Of a stretch of 64,000 nt of DNA, positions 1-7,270 are shown piece by piece. The notes below the pieces were generated by a model. It was not told the DNA's origin, did not search any database, and worked only from the letters and a program-made list of their open reading frames with translations. The stretch's first letter is position 1. Every line of letters begins with the position of its first letter. The DNA comes from Saccharopolyspora ipomoeae (GTDB lineage Bacteria > Actinomycetota > Actinomycetes > Mycobacteriales > Pseudonocardiaceae). Location of the stretch: assembly GCF_029952525.1 (NCBI RefSeq), contig NZ_JASAOF010000008.1, forward strand, positions 1 through 64,000. Reading direction: 5' to 3'. The translations under genes were made by a program, and so were the position numbers.

Positions 1-537
1 CATTCCAGGGCCGCAAAGTCCGGGGAGTCATTTCCTCGGTGATTCCCGCTCTCGCGGTGTTTCCCACTTTAGACCATCCTGATTTCCTCGGTCAAACCGG
101 GGGGTCTCATTCTCGGCCGTTGCTTTTCCGTGACCTGCAAGCAAGTCCCGCACTCCGCAACATCAAGCGAAACAACCGCTCAATCGGTATTCACATTATC
201 AAAAGGTCTTACCCGTTCTCACCGGGCTCCGAACACGCTACCACCCGAAGGTTTAAGCGAGGTTCTCGGGGCCCCCTCAGGCCCGGCCCGGTTTTCCCGG
301 TCCGTGTCACGCTGACATGGAATACTTTACGCACACCCGAAAACCCCCTGAACACCACCCCCCCTTTAAGGGTGAAACCCCAGGTCAGGGCCTGCGAACC
401 GGTCCTTTTCCCCGTTCACCGGCACTCCCCGACCGGCCCAGCGGGATCTCCACCTTCGGGTGGTTGTCGGTCGCGGGAGCCGGTGTACTTGGATTTCGCG
501 GGTAGCCTGCCGACGACTTGTCAGAACGGGGGTAGCA
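1..537. other. gene-free left end
   Basis: No open frame here has a plausible start, ribosome-binding site and actinomycete codon pattern; the frames that stay open are arginine/proline-rich and low in complexity. The stretch is visibly richer in A/T runs than the rest of the window. It has a short direct repeat (TTTCCTCGGT near 29 and again near 83) and a small palindrome, CCCTTTAAGGG, near 363. It probably contains the promoter region of the small gene starting at 538, but no clear -35/-10 pair can be picked. Confidence 0.5.
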
Positions 538-726
538 GTGGACTCGACTCCGATATACACCGAGCTGCGCAACACTCTGGCCGATCCGGAGGACCGCGAT
601 TGGGGCCCGAGCGCCCCGCCGGAGTTCGCATCCCGGCTCGCCGAGGGAGCGGAATCGGCACCGGCGAAGGAATCCCGCGCGAGCGGCGCGCGCTCCCGCG
701 CGCGGAGACACCGCGCGGCGGACTGA
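538..726 (+). CDS. small hypothetical protein, 62 aa
   Basis: I do not recognise this protein. The GTG at 538 follows a G-rich ribosome-binding-like run (GGGGGTAG), and the frame ends just before a strong hairpin with a T-tract at 745-777, which supports a real transcript ending here. The product begins MDSTPIYTELRNTL, has an acidic middle and finishes with an arginine-rich basic tail. It has no signal peptide or membrane segment. Its neighbour on the right is a minus-strand Lsr2-like gene, so the two are convergent. The small size means it could also be a chance frame; the terminator is the main argument for it. Confidence 0.45.
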   Translation: MDSTPIYTELRNTLADPEDRDWGPSAPPEFASRLAEGAESAPAKESRASGARSRARRHRAAD

Positions 727-744
727 CGCCCCGAGATCTCCCGA

Positions 745-777
745 CCGCACCGGACCACAGCGCCGGTGCGGTTTTTT
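745..777 (+). terminator. Rho-independent terminator
   Basis: Perfect 9-bp stem CCGCACCGG / CCGGTGCGG (745-753 and 763-771) with a 9-nt loop, followed by six T. It lies 18 bp after the stop of the small gene and is the clearest intrinsic terminator in the window. Confidence 0.85.
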
Positions 778-867
778 GCGCCCGGAATCGGGCGCGTCCG
801 CCATCGGGCGCGGATCAACCGCACTCATCGCCGATATCGGACTTCCGCCGGATGAGCTGAAGCGCTC

Positions 868-1311
868 TCAGTCGACGGCGGAGGAGAACAGCGGCAGCGA
901 GACGGCGGGGCCGTCGGCGGAAGCCTGCTTGTCGGCGGCCGGCTCGCCGGCGGGAATCGGCTCCGGCTCGGATTCCTCGATCCGCGCCTCGACCGCTTCC
1001 TCGGCGCTCTCGTTCTTCTTCAGCGCCTCACGAGTGCGCTGCGCGGCGCCGCGAATCTGCTCGGTCAACTGCTTGTTGGCCTGGCGCGCCTGCTCCTCTT
1101 CGCGCTCCTGCTGCTTGGTGGTGCGCGGGGCGGCGGGTTTGGGCGCGCGGGATGCCTTGATGTAGCGGTCGAGCAGTGAGCGGAGCGCTTGCGCGTTGCT
1201 CTCGCTCAGATCGATTTCATAGGTCACGCCGTCCAGCGCGAAGGTGACGGTGTGCTTGGCTGGCGACCCGTCGATGTCATCGACGAGATCGACCTGAATC
1301 CGCTCGGCCAT
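868..1311 (-). CDS. Lsr2-like protein lacking the C-terminal DNA-binding domain
   Basis: 147 aa. Residues 1-54 match the N-terminal dimerisation domain of Lsr2 (starts MAERIQVDLVDDIDG, then TFALDGVTYEIDLS) and align with the full Lsr2 encoded divergently at 1672. After residue 60 the similarity ends: there is no RGR AT-hook-like motif, and the C-terminal half is a charged, probably coiled-coil segment rich in E, Q and K followed by a disordered acidic tail. The ATG at 1311 has an AGGTGA ribosome site just upstream. Lsr2 is an H-NS-like xenogeneic silencer that oligomerises through this N-terminal domain. Inference: a protein with only that domain could mix into Lsr2 oligomers and modulate them, as truncated H-NS paralogues do, but nothing here shows this directly. 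Confidence 0.8.
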   Translation of the reverse strand: MAERIQVDLVDDIDGSPAKHTVTFALDGVTYEIDLSESNAQALRSLLDRYIKASRAPKPAAPRTTKQQEREEEQARQANKQLTEQIRGAAQRTREALKKNESAEEAVEARIEESEPEPIPAGEPAADKQASADGPAVSLPLFSSAVD

Positions 1312-1671
1312 GATCACCTGTCTCGGGAACGCGCCCCGTCTCGATCCGCGACTTCCAGGTAAGACTACTGCTAGTCCTGACCACGTTGTAGCACGACGGT
1401 GGGCAGATGTCTCGCACTCGACCATAGTGCACCCGGTTCGATCGGCCGAAAACCGCTCGGTGTTCCGGACACCTGGGAGCAGCTCTCGCCCCGTCGGCCT
1501 AACTGACGGTAACCGAACGCGGTCGTTTTGAACCCAAGGTAATCCAGGCGGCGGCCGAATTGGGATACCGGGTGGAACATTCTTCCGAGCATCGTTTATT
1601 GTTCGCTCGCTCTTCGTCGCGCGGGCACGTGCGCGCAGAGACTGGATTCGAGCCGGAATCGAGGTTTAACC
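1312..1671. promoter_or_regulatory. divergent intergenic region between the two Lsr2-type genes
   Basis: 360 bp without a credible gene. It must hold the promoters of both lsr2-type genes. The right half is A/T-richer than the surroundings (around 1575-1610), which would suit autoregulation by Lsr2, a protein known to prefer A/T-rich DNA. I cannot pick specific promoter hexamers. Confidence 0.5.
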
Positions 1672-2016
1672 GTGGCGCAGAAAGTCACCGTGCAGCTGGT
1701 CGACGATGTCGACGGCACCACAGCCGACAGCACCGTCGAGTTCGCCCTGGACGGGGTGAACTACCAAATCGACCTGTCCGCCGACAACGCCGCGAAACTG
1801 CGGGACTCGCTGGCCTCTTTCGTGGCCAACGCCCGTAAGACCGGTGGCCGCAAGCGGTCTGGCGGCAAGCCGGGCAAGCCCGCCGGGGCTCCGACCCAGG
1901 CGGACCGCGAACGCAACCAGGCCATTCGGGAATGGGCGCGGGAACAGGGCATGCAGGTTTCCGACCGAGGCCGCATTCCGGCTGAGATCGTCGAGGCTTA
2001 CGACAACGCTGGGTGA
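1672..2016 (+). CDS. lsr2: nucleoid-associated protein Lsr2
   Basis: 114 aa, the usual Lsr2 length. Residues 1-58 form the dimerisation domain (starts MAQKVTVQLVDDVDG), then comes a lysine/glycine-rich linker, then the DNA-binding domain with ADRERNQAIREWA and the AT-hook-like RGR at residues 99-101 (SDRGRIPAEIVEAY). Lsr2 bridges A/T-rich DNA and silences acquired genes in actinobacteria. The GTG start at 1672 has only a weak upstream GAGG. The gene is divergent from a Lsr2-like paralogue without the DNA-binding half, and convergent with ribokinase, with a hairpin between them. Confidence 0.96.
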   Translation: MAQKVTVQLVDDVDGTTADSTVEFALDGVNYQIDLSADNAAKLRDSLASFVANARKTGGRKRSGGKPGKPAGAPTQADRERNQAIREWAREQGMQVSDRGRIPAEIVEAYDNAG

Positions 2017-2029
2017 ACACCCGGGGACG

Positions 2030-2065
2030 GGCGGCCGGATTGGGCAACGGACATATCCGGCCGCC
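2030..2065. terminator. hairpin between convergent lsr2 and rbsK
   Basis: Perfect 11-bp inverted repeat GGCGGCCGGAT / ATCCGGCCGCC (2030-2040 and 2055-2065), 14-nt loop, 13 bp after the lsr2 stop. There is no long T-tract, but its place between two convergent genes suits a bidirectional terminator. Confidence 0.6.
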
Positions 2066-2129
2066 TCGTTAATGTCCCGCCAATTGCAGCGCAATGGCGG
2101 GAGCGGACTACGGCAATCGGATGCATCGA

Positions 2130-3029
2130 CTACCGGTTCGCCAAGAAGCGGTTGATTTCCTCCCGACCGGGCATAGCGCTGGTCGCACCGGTGCGCTGCA
2201 CGGACAGTGCCGACCCTGCCGCCGCGCGGCGCAACGCCCCCGGGACGTCCGCACCCTCGCCCAGCGCCGTGCTGAGCACGCCTACGAACGTGTCGCCCGC
2301 CGCCGTGGTGTCCACGGCCTGGACCGGGAACGCCGGCACCTCGTGGCGGACGCCGTCGCGGTGGCCGTAGACGCATCCGCGGGAACCGAGGGTGATCACG
2401 ACCTCGGGCACCAGCTCCAGCAGCGCCGACAGGGCGCGCTCGGGGTCCTCCTGGCCGGTCAGCACGGCCGCCTCGTGCTCGTTGGGCACCAGCAGGTCCA
2501 CGTCGCGCAGCAGGTCCTCGGGCAGCGGGACGGCGGGGGCGGGCGTGAGCACGACCCGCACGCCGTGGCGCTTGCCCGCGGCGGCCGCGGCGGCCACGCC
2601 GGACTGCGGGATCTCCAGCTGCAGCAGCAGGCTGCCGGAGGCCGCGATGATCTCCTCGTCGCCGTCGGCGAGCCCGTCGACGGTGCCGTTGGCCGCGGGG
2701 ATCGCGATGATCGAGTTGTTCCCCTCGTCGTCGACCACGATGTGCGCGGTCCCGCTGCGACCCGGTGCCGTGCGCAGACCTTGGATGTCCACAGTGGATT
2801 CCCGGAAGGTGCGCCGGATCTCGGCGCCGAAGTCGTCCTCCCCGACCGCGCCGATCATGCGCACGTCCGCACCCGCCTTGGCGGCGGCGATCGCCTGGTT
2901 GGCGCCCTTGCCACCGGGGACCGTGCGGAACTCGCGGCCGGTGACCGTCTCGCCCTGCCCGGGCGCGACCGGCACGTAGGCCACCAGATCCATGTTGCAG
3001 CTGCCGAAGACCACCACGCTCGTCGTCAC
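2130..3029 (-). CDS. rbsK: ribokinase (PfkB family sugar kinase)
   Basis: 299 aa. It phosphorylates D-ribose to ribose 5-phosphate with ATP in the cytoplasm. The PfkB signatures are intact: GSCNMDLV near the N terminus, GGKGANQA at residues 39-46, and DTTAAGDTF with catalytic Asp246 near the C terminus, the exact form seen in true ribokinases. The frame is open far upstream, but homology begins at the GTG at 3029 (TTSVVVFGSCN). The ribosome site is poor. No ribose transporter or regulator is nearby, so it looks like a stand-alone salvage gene. A kinase for another pentose or a nucleoside cannot be excluded. Confidence 0.92.
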   Translation of the reverse strand: MTTSVVVFGSCNMDLVAYVPVAPGQGETVTGREFRTVPGGKGANQAIAAAKAGADVRMIGAVGEDDFGAEIRRTFRESTVDIQGLRTAPGRSGTAHIVVDDEGNNSIIAIPAANGTVDGLADGDEEIIAASGSLLLQLEIPQSGVAAAAAAGKRHGVRVVLTPAPAVPLPEDLLRDVDLLVPNEHEAAVLTGQEDPERALSALLELVPEVVITLGSRGCVYGHRDGVRHEVPAFPVQAVDTTAAGDTFVGVLSTALGEGADVPGALRRAAAGSALSVQRTGATSAMPGREEINRFLANR

Positions 3030-3131
3030 CGGGCCATCATGCCCGGCTCCGACACCCCGCCCGCTGGACGGGTCACGCGCAGGGCGACGTCGTACCATGC
3101 CGACCAGCAGTCGAGGAGAGGGCGATACGCG

Positions 3132-4202
3132 GTGGACTACGCGGTGACGGCAGAGCTGGCACCACCTGCGGAGGTGGTGGAGCTGGACCCGCTGCAGCAG
3201 GAGGGCGTCGCGGCCGTGCTGGACCGCCACCTCGCGATGGTCGAAGGGGTCAGCGGGCCGGAGGAGTCCGACATCGACGTCCTCGACTACCGGATCACCG
3301 TGCACCAGACCGGGGTGAGCGTGCTGCTGGCGCTGGACGCGCCATCGCTGCAGGCCGCAGAGGAGGGCGCGGCGTCGGTGCTCGACGAGCTCATCTCGGA
3401 GACCGAGCTGCTGCTGGGCTGGTCGGTCGCGTCCTCGGCCGTGCGCATCACCGAGGACGAGTTCAACGAGCGGCTGGCCGCCGCCGACGAGGTCGACACC
3501 GACGAGGCGCTGCAGGCGGCGATCGAGGAGGCCCTGGAGACCTCCGAAGAACCCGCGATGGACGCCGAGCACTGGAAGCGCAGGCTCACCGAGCTCACGC
3601 CCCGGCTGGGCGCGTTCTCCGCCGAGGCGTTCGGCGTCGAGGGCGAACGGGCCGCGCTGGCGGCCGGTGCCCTGGTGCACGCCGTGCGGGTGGTGACGGA
3701 CGAGGTCTTCTACGACGAGCTCGCGCTGGCGGTCAACAACGCGACGGTCGCCGACGCGGCCGGGCTGCTGGTGCTGGAGGAGCTGCCGCCCTGCTACGAC
3801 CACCGCTACGACGCGTTCTTCGCGCGCTCGTTCGTGCTGGCCTCGGCCGCGGTGGCGGTGCGGCTCACCGAGGCGCCGTGGATGCCGCCGCGCAGCGTGG
3901 CCGAGGCGCTGGCGCTGCGGCTGGTGATCAACGAGGCGCGGGTGGTCCTGGAGGCCGCCGAGCTCATGTCCTGGGACGACAGCGAGCCGGTGTTCGAGGC
4001 GTTCGCGACGGCGGCCTTCGCCGGGGCCCGGTACGACGAGCTCTACGAGATCGACGTCCCGCTGGCCGCCGATGCGGAGCCGGAGGTCGTCGAGCAGGCG
4101 GCCAAGGTCGAGGCGGAGCTGCACGACCGCGGTCTCGCCTTCGACCAGTGGTTCCTGCCCCGCGACGGGGGCCCGTACCACCCGTACCTCGACTCGCCCT
4201 GA
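3132..4202 (+). CDS. conserved-looking hypothetical protein, 356 aa
   Basis: I do not recognise a domain. The GTG at 3132 is preceded by a GAGGAGAG purine run, and codon use is typical of the neighbours. The product is very acidic and alanine-rich, with no signal peptide. Residues about 1-130 look like an alpha/beta unit with a stretch typical of a small beta-rich domain (DYRITVHQTGVSVLLALD), then a glutamate-rich linker. The C-terminal half is mostly helical (repeated A/L/E-rich segments such as LVHAVRVVTDEVFYDEL), ending in a short W-F-L-P-R-D-G-G-P tail. It is divergent from rbsK and its 3' end abuts the first dispersed palindrome. Cytoplasmic; function unknown. Confidence 0.7.
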   Translation: MDYAVTAELAPPAEVVELDPLQQEGVAAVLDRHLAMVEGVSGPEESDIDVLDYRITVHQTGVSVLLALDAPSLQAAEEGAASVLDELISETELLLGWSVASSAVRITEDEFNERLAAADEVDTDEALQAAIEEALETSEEPAMDAEHWKRRLTELTPRLGAFSAEAFGVEGERAALAAGALVHAVRVVTDEVFYDELALAVNNATVADAAGLLVLEELPPCYDHRYDAFFARSFVLASAAVAVRLTEAPWMPPRSVAEALALRLVINEARVVLEAAELMSWDDSEPVFEAFATAAFAGARYDELYEIDVPLAADAEPEVVEQAAKVEAELHDRGLAFDQWFLPRDGGPYHPYLDSP

Positions 4203-4219
4203 TCCCGGGCCGGGTGGGC

Positions 4220-4287
4220 GACAGTTTTAGCCATAACTGTCCATGATCAATGTCCGAAATGTCCGGTCAATTATGGCTAAAACTGTC
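4220..4287. repeat. dispersed palindrome, copy 1 (type I)
   Basis: Perfect 17-bp inverted arms, GACAGTTTTAGCCATAA and TTATGGCTAAAACTGTC, enclose a 34-bp core containing CATGATCAATGTCCG. It lies 17 bp after the stop of the 356-aa hypothetical gene and 44 bp before the end of the convergent spermidine synthase-like gene. The same element recurs at 23507, 31468, 37210, 44318 and 54520. Confidence 0.9.
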
Positions 4288-4331
4288 TCCGCTGCCGCCA
4301 CGCCGCCCTCGGGAGGCGGGTGGTCGACCCG

Positions 4332-5204
4332 TCAGCTCTGGTTGCGGACCGCGTGCGGGGGGACCGTGGCGCCGATGAGGGAGGCGTCGTCGATGGTCCG
4401 CGGCTCGTAGGCGCTGTTCGGGAGCGCCTCGAGCATCAGGTTGATCGGGTCGTCGATCGGCTCCACGCGGCCGAACAGGAACGCCCACTCGTGCTCGTCC
4501 GAACCGAAGTAGGCGACCGTCTCGAACGCCGACTGGAACCGGTTGTAGGCGCGGATCAGCGTCTCGTTGCGCCACACCGTCGGGCAGCCGCCCTGGAACG
4601 CCACCACTCCCCCGGCCGAGAGCACCGACTGGCAGCGCTGGATGAACTCCAGGCCGTAGAGCCGGTTGTGCTGGCCGTCGGCGTCGTCGGCGCGCTCGTC
4701 CGGCAGGTCCACCACGACGATGTCGTAGCCCTCCGGCGGCGCGGTGTCCAGGAAGCTCCAGCCGTCGGCGAAGTGGATCGTGACCGGTCCCTCGCCCTTC
4801 TCGGCCGCGGCCAGCTCCTCCGGCGTGTAGCCGTAGGGCAGCAGCTCGGCGCACTTGCGCACGCACAGCTCGTCGATGTCGACGTGGTCGACGCGGGTCG
4901 CGCCGGCGGCCACCGCCATCTGGCTGGCCACGCCCTCGCTCGACCCGATGATCAGCACCCGCTCCACCTGCGCGGCCATCAGGAACGCCGGCACCATCAT
5001 GGCCTCGTGGTAGACCAGCTGGGAGAACTCGGTGCTCTGCCGGTCGTCGTCGCAGAACAGCGAGACGCCCTGACCGGTCCGCCCGATCACCACGTGCTGG
5101 TAGGGGGTGTCGCCCTCCCAGAGCACGTCATCCACCCGCCACAGGCGCTGCAGGTCGGCGCCCATCGGCTCCTTGATCCACCGGTGCCCGTCGAGTTCGA
5201 TCAA
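4332..5204 (-). CDS. spermidine synthase-like aminopropyltransferase
   Basis: 290 aa. It resembles polyamine aminopropyltransferases, which move the aminopropyl group of decarboxylated AdoMet to putrescine. It keeps the N-terminal YQHVVI gate region (residues 35-40), the Rossmann strand VLIIG and DHVDID. The usual GGGDG is replaced by GSSEG (87-91) and the usual DSSDP by DLPDE (166-170), so binding details may differ. Start: the TTG at 5204 has a textbook AGGAGGA six bases upstream; the upstream ATG in frame lacks one. It is third in a minus-strand run after the ornithine and AdoMet decarboxylases, which supports the polyamine role. A spermine or agmatine aminopropyltransferase is an alternative. 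Confidence 0.82.
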   Translation of the reverse strand: MIELDGHRWIKEPMGADLQRLWRVDDVLWEGDTPYQHVVIGRTGQGVSLFCDDDRQSTEFSQLVYHEAMMVPAFLMAAQVERVLIIGSSEGVASQMAVAAGATRVDHVDIDELCVRKCAELLPYGYTPEELAAAEKGEGPVTIHFADGWSFLDTAPPEGYDIVVVDLPDERADDADGQHNRLYGLEFIQRCQSVLSAGGVVAFQGGCPTVWRNETLIRAYNRFQSAFETVAYFGSDEHEWAFLFGRVEPIDDPINLMLEALPNSAYEPRTIDDASLIGATVPPHAVRNQS

Positions 5205-5364
5205 CGGTCTTCCTCCTGAATTCCCCAAATGATGTGTGCCCAGCATCCCGCCGGCTCCCGTGGCGGGCTCGCCGACACGCGAAAGTAAACCGTCCACGAC
5301 TCCGGTCCCACCGCCCAACGCTCGTCGAGCGGCGAAGCCGCTCTCTCCTTGTCCCACCTGAGCG

Positions 5365-5409
5365 ACTGGCACCGCCGCAGGTTCTGAGCGGCTTCGCGGC
5401 GAGGACGCC
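5365..5409. repeat. second dispersed repeat family, copy A
   Basis: 45 bp in the 237-bp gap between the AdoMet decarboxylase and spermidine synthase-like genes; 41 of 45 bases match 56776-56820. Core GGTTCTGAGCGGCTTCG. A near-complement of the core (GCGGCGAAGCCGCTC) lies just upstream at about 5331-5345, so the copy can fold as a hairpin. No gene is seen in the rest of this gap. Confidence 0.7.
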
Positions 5410-5441
5410 GCGCTGCGCAGAACGAGTCGAACCGCAGAGCT

Positions 5442-5834
5442 TCAGCAGACCAGTTCGGCGTAGTCGTGGCCGCGTTGGATGGTCTGCACGTTCTGGCTCG
5501 TCGGTTTGAGCGCCTCGGCGAGCAGCTGCACGGCGAGTTCGGGCTTCGCGGTGTGCCCGCAGGTGAAGACGTCGATGAAGATCGAGCCGTCCTCCGGGTA
5601 GGTGTGCAGCGAGGCGTGGGACTCCGACAGCAGCGCCAACACCGTGACGCCCTGCGGGTCGAACCGCTTGGCGATCATCTGGCACACCGTGGCGTCCGAC
5701 GCGCTCAAGGCGTCGTTGAGCGCGTCCCGCAGGTACTGCTCGTCGTCCAGCAGTTCCGGCGCGACGCCCTCGAGCTCGGCCAGGACGTGCCTGCCGGTGA
5801 ACAGACCGACCTGTGCTCCGGTGTCAACGGACAT
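5442..5834 (-). CDS. speD: S-adenosylmethionine decarboxylase proenzyme
   Basis: 130 aa, the size of the short bacterial class. It makes decarboxylated AdoMet, the aminopropyl donor for spermidine. The proenzyme cleaves itself between Glu71 and Ser72, and Ser72 becomes the pyruvoyl cofactor; the surrounding LSESHASLHTYPEDG and the downstream DVFTCG with Cys92, the proton donor in this family, are both intact. ATG at 5834. It sits 82 bp after the ornithine decarboxylase gene and 237 bp before the aminopropyltransferase gene, in the order of the pathway. Confidence 0.95.
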   Translation of the reverse strand: MSVDTGAQVGLFTGRHVLAELEGVAPELLDDEQYLRDALNDALSASDATVCQMIAKRFDPQGVTVLALLSESHASLHTYPEDGSIFIDVFTCGHTAKPELAVQLLAEALKPTSQNVQTIQRGHDYAELVC

Positions 5835-5916
5835 CTATCGACCTCCCATCATTTCGCAGATTTGCCGCGTCTTCCTTCTCGTCCCCCTGCGAGCGGACCT
5901 CGCCGCCCGCAGCAGA

Positions 5917-7140
5917 TCACGGCCGCTGATCGCCGTCGACGCAGTAGGTGGGCAGCGGGGTGAACCCGTTGAAACCCACCGATGAATAGCTCGCGGTGTA
6001 CGCGCCCGCCGACAGCAGATCGACCCAGTCACCGCCGCGCAGCGTGCGCGGCAGGTCGTAGCGGGTCCGCTGGTAGAGAACGTCGTCACCGTCGCAGGTG
6101 GGCCCGGCCAGCACGACCGGGCCTTCCGGGTCGCCGTCGCGCGAGGTGCGCAGCCGGTAGGTGATGGCCTCGCCCTCGGTCTCGGCGAGCCCGTTGTAGC
6201 GCCCGATGTCGAGGTAGACCCAGCGCCGCTGCCCGTCGCAGGAGTCGGTGACCAGCACGACCTCGCTGCGCAGCACTCCGGCGTCGCCGACCAGGAAGCG
6301 CCCGGGTTCGACGAGCAGCTCCGGCCGGTCCGGGCCGAAGGCGCGCTCCAGCGCCTGCTCGACGGCCGTGACGTAGTCGGCCAGCGGCGGCGCGGTCTCG
6401 GTGTACCCGGCGGGCAGTCCGCCGCCGAGGTTGACCATGCGCGGTCGCACGCCGCGCTCGGCGCAGTCGGCGAAGACCTGCGCGGCGGCGTCGATGCCGT
6501 GCCGGTAGGCGGCCGGGTCGAGCTGCTGCGATCCGATGTGGAACGACACGCCGAAGGCGTCCAGCCCCAGCTCGGCGGCGCGCACCAGCAGGTGCGCGGC
6601 CTGCTGCGGGGTGCAGCCGAACTTGCGGCCGAACGGGGTCTTCGAGCCGGTGTTGTCGACCAGGACGCGGCAGAACACCTGCGCGCCCGGCGCGACCTCG
6701 GCGATGTTGGTGAGGTCGGCGTCGCTGTCGGTGGCGAACAGCCGCACGCCCTGCTCGAAGGCGCGGGCGATGTCGCGGCGCTTCTTGATGGTGTTGCCGT
6801 AGGAGATCGACTCGGGTGCGGCGCCCTTGGCGAGGCACAGCTCGATCTCACCGGGGCTGGCCACGTCGAACGAGGCGCCCTCGGCGATGAGCTCGCCGAC
6901 GATCTCGGGTGTGGGGTTGGCCTTGACCGCGTAGCAGATCCGCGCGTCCGGCAGGGCCGAGCGCAGTTGCCGGTAGCGGTCCCGCACCTGCGCCAGATCC
7001 ATGACCAGGCAAGGGGTTTCGGGGTCGTGCTGATCGAGGAACCGCCGGATCGGATCCGGATTCCCGTTGCCCCGCCCGGGCTCCTGCGCGGTGCCGCTAG
7101 GGCGGTCCGTCACGCCGGTGGTGGCGGACAGATCGGTCAA
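5917..7140 (-). CDS. ornithine decarboxylase (PLP, alanine racemase fold)
   Basis: 407 aa. It decarboxylates ornithine (possibly lysine or arginine) to the diamine that feeds polyamine synthesis. It has the fold-III decarboxylase set: PLP lysine in YAVKANP (Lys73), HIGSQ with His201, the glycine-rich GGGLP at 239-243, EPGR at 278-281 and GPTCDGDD with Cys349/Asp350, the eukaryotic-ODC-like pattern. Start: the frame is open further upstream, but the TTG at 7140 has GGAGGT seven bases before it and no better site exists. First gene of the polyamine operon. The specificity-helix residues cannot be judged by eye, so diaminobutyrate or lysine remain possible substrates. Confidence 0.92.
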   Translation of the reverse strand: MTDLSATTGVTDRPSGTAQEPGRGNGNPDPIRRFLDQHDPETPCLVMDLAQVRDRYRQLRSALPDARICYAVKANPTPEIVGELIAEGASFDVASPGEIELCLAKGAAPESISYGNTIKKRRDIARAFEQGVRLFATDSDADLTNIAEVAPGAQVFCRVLVDNTGSKTPFGRKFGCTPQQAAHLLVRAAELGLDAFGVSFHIGSQQLDPAAYRHGIDAAAQVFADCAERGVRPRMVNLGGGLPAGYTETAPPLADYVTAVEQALERAFGPDRPELLVEPGRFLVGDAGVLRSEVVLVTDSCDGQRRWVYLDIGRYNGLAETEGEAITYRLRTSRDGDPEGPVVLAGPTCDGDDVLYQRTRYDLPRTLRGGDWVDLLSAGAYTASYSSVGFNGFTPLPTYCVDGDQRP

Positions 7141-7270
7141 TCCCGTTACCTCCGTCTGGGTCCTCGCTGCGCTGTTCTGGGCGCTCAGCGACCGCAACTG
7201 CGACCAAGCACGGTACCGCCCCCACCGCCAGATTTCGAACCGCCGGCGAAGTTGTGAGCACGCGCACCGA

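Noticed and set aside
39..860. A 273-codon plus-strand frame at the left end
   Set aside because: Arg/Pro-rich, no ribosome site, crosses an intrinsic terminator at 745-777 and overlaps the better small gene at 538.
2130..4181. Reading the minus strand as one 683-residue fusion with ribokinase
   Set aside because: The N-terminal half is antisense to the plus-strand gene at 3132 and is low complexity; ribokinase homology begins at 3029.
4220..4287. Palindrome copies as insertion-sequence remnants with target-site duplications
   Set aside because: No copy shows a convincing direct repeat at both flanks and no transposase is present, so the mobile origin stays only a hypothesis.
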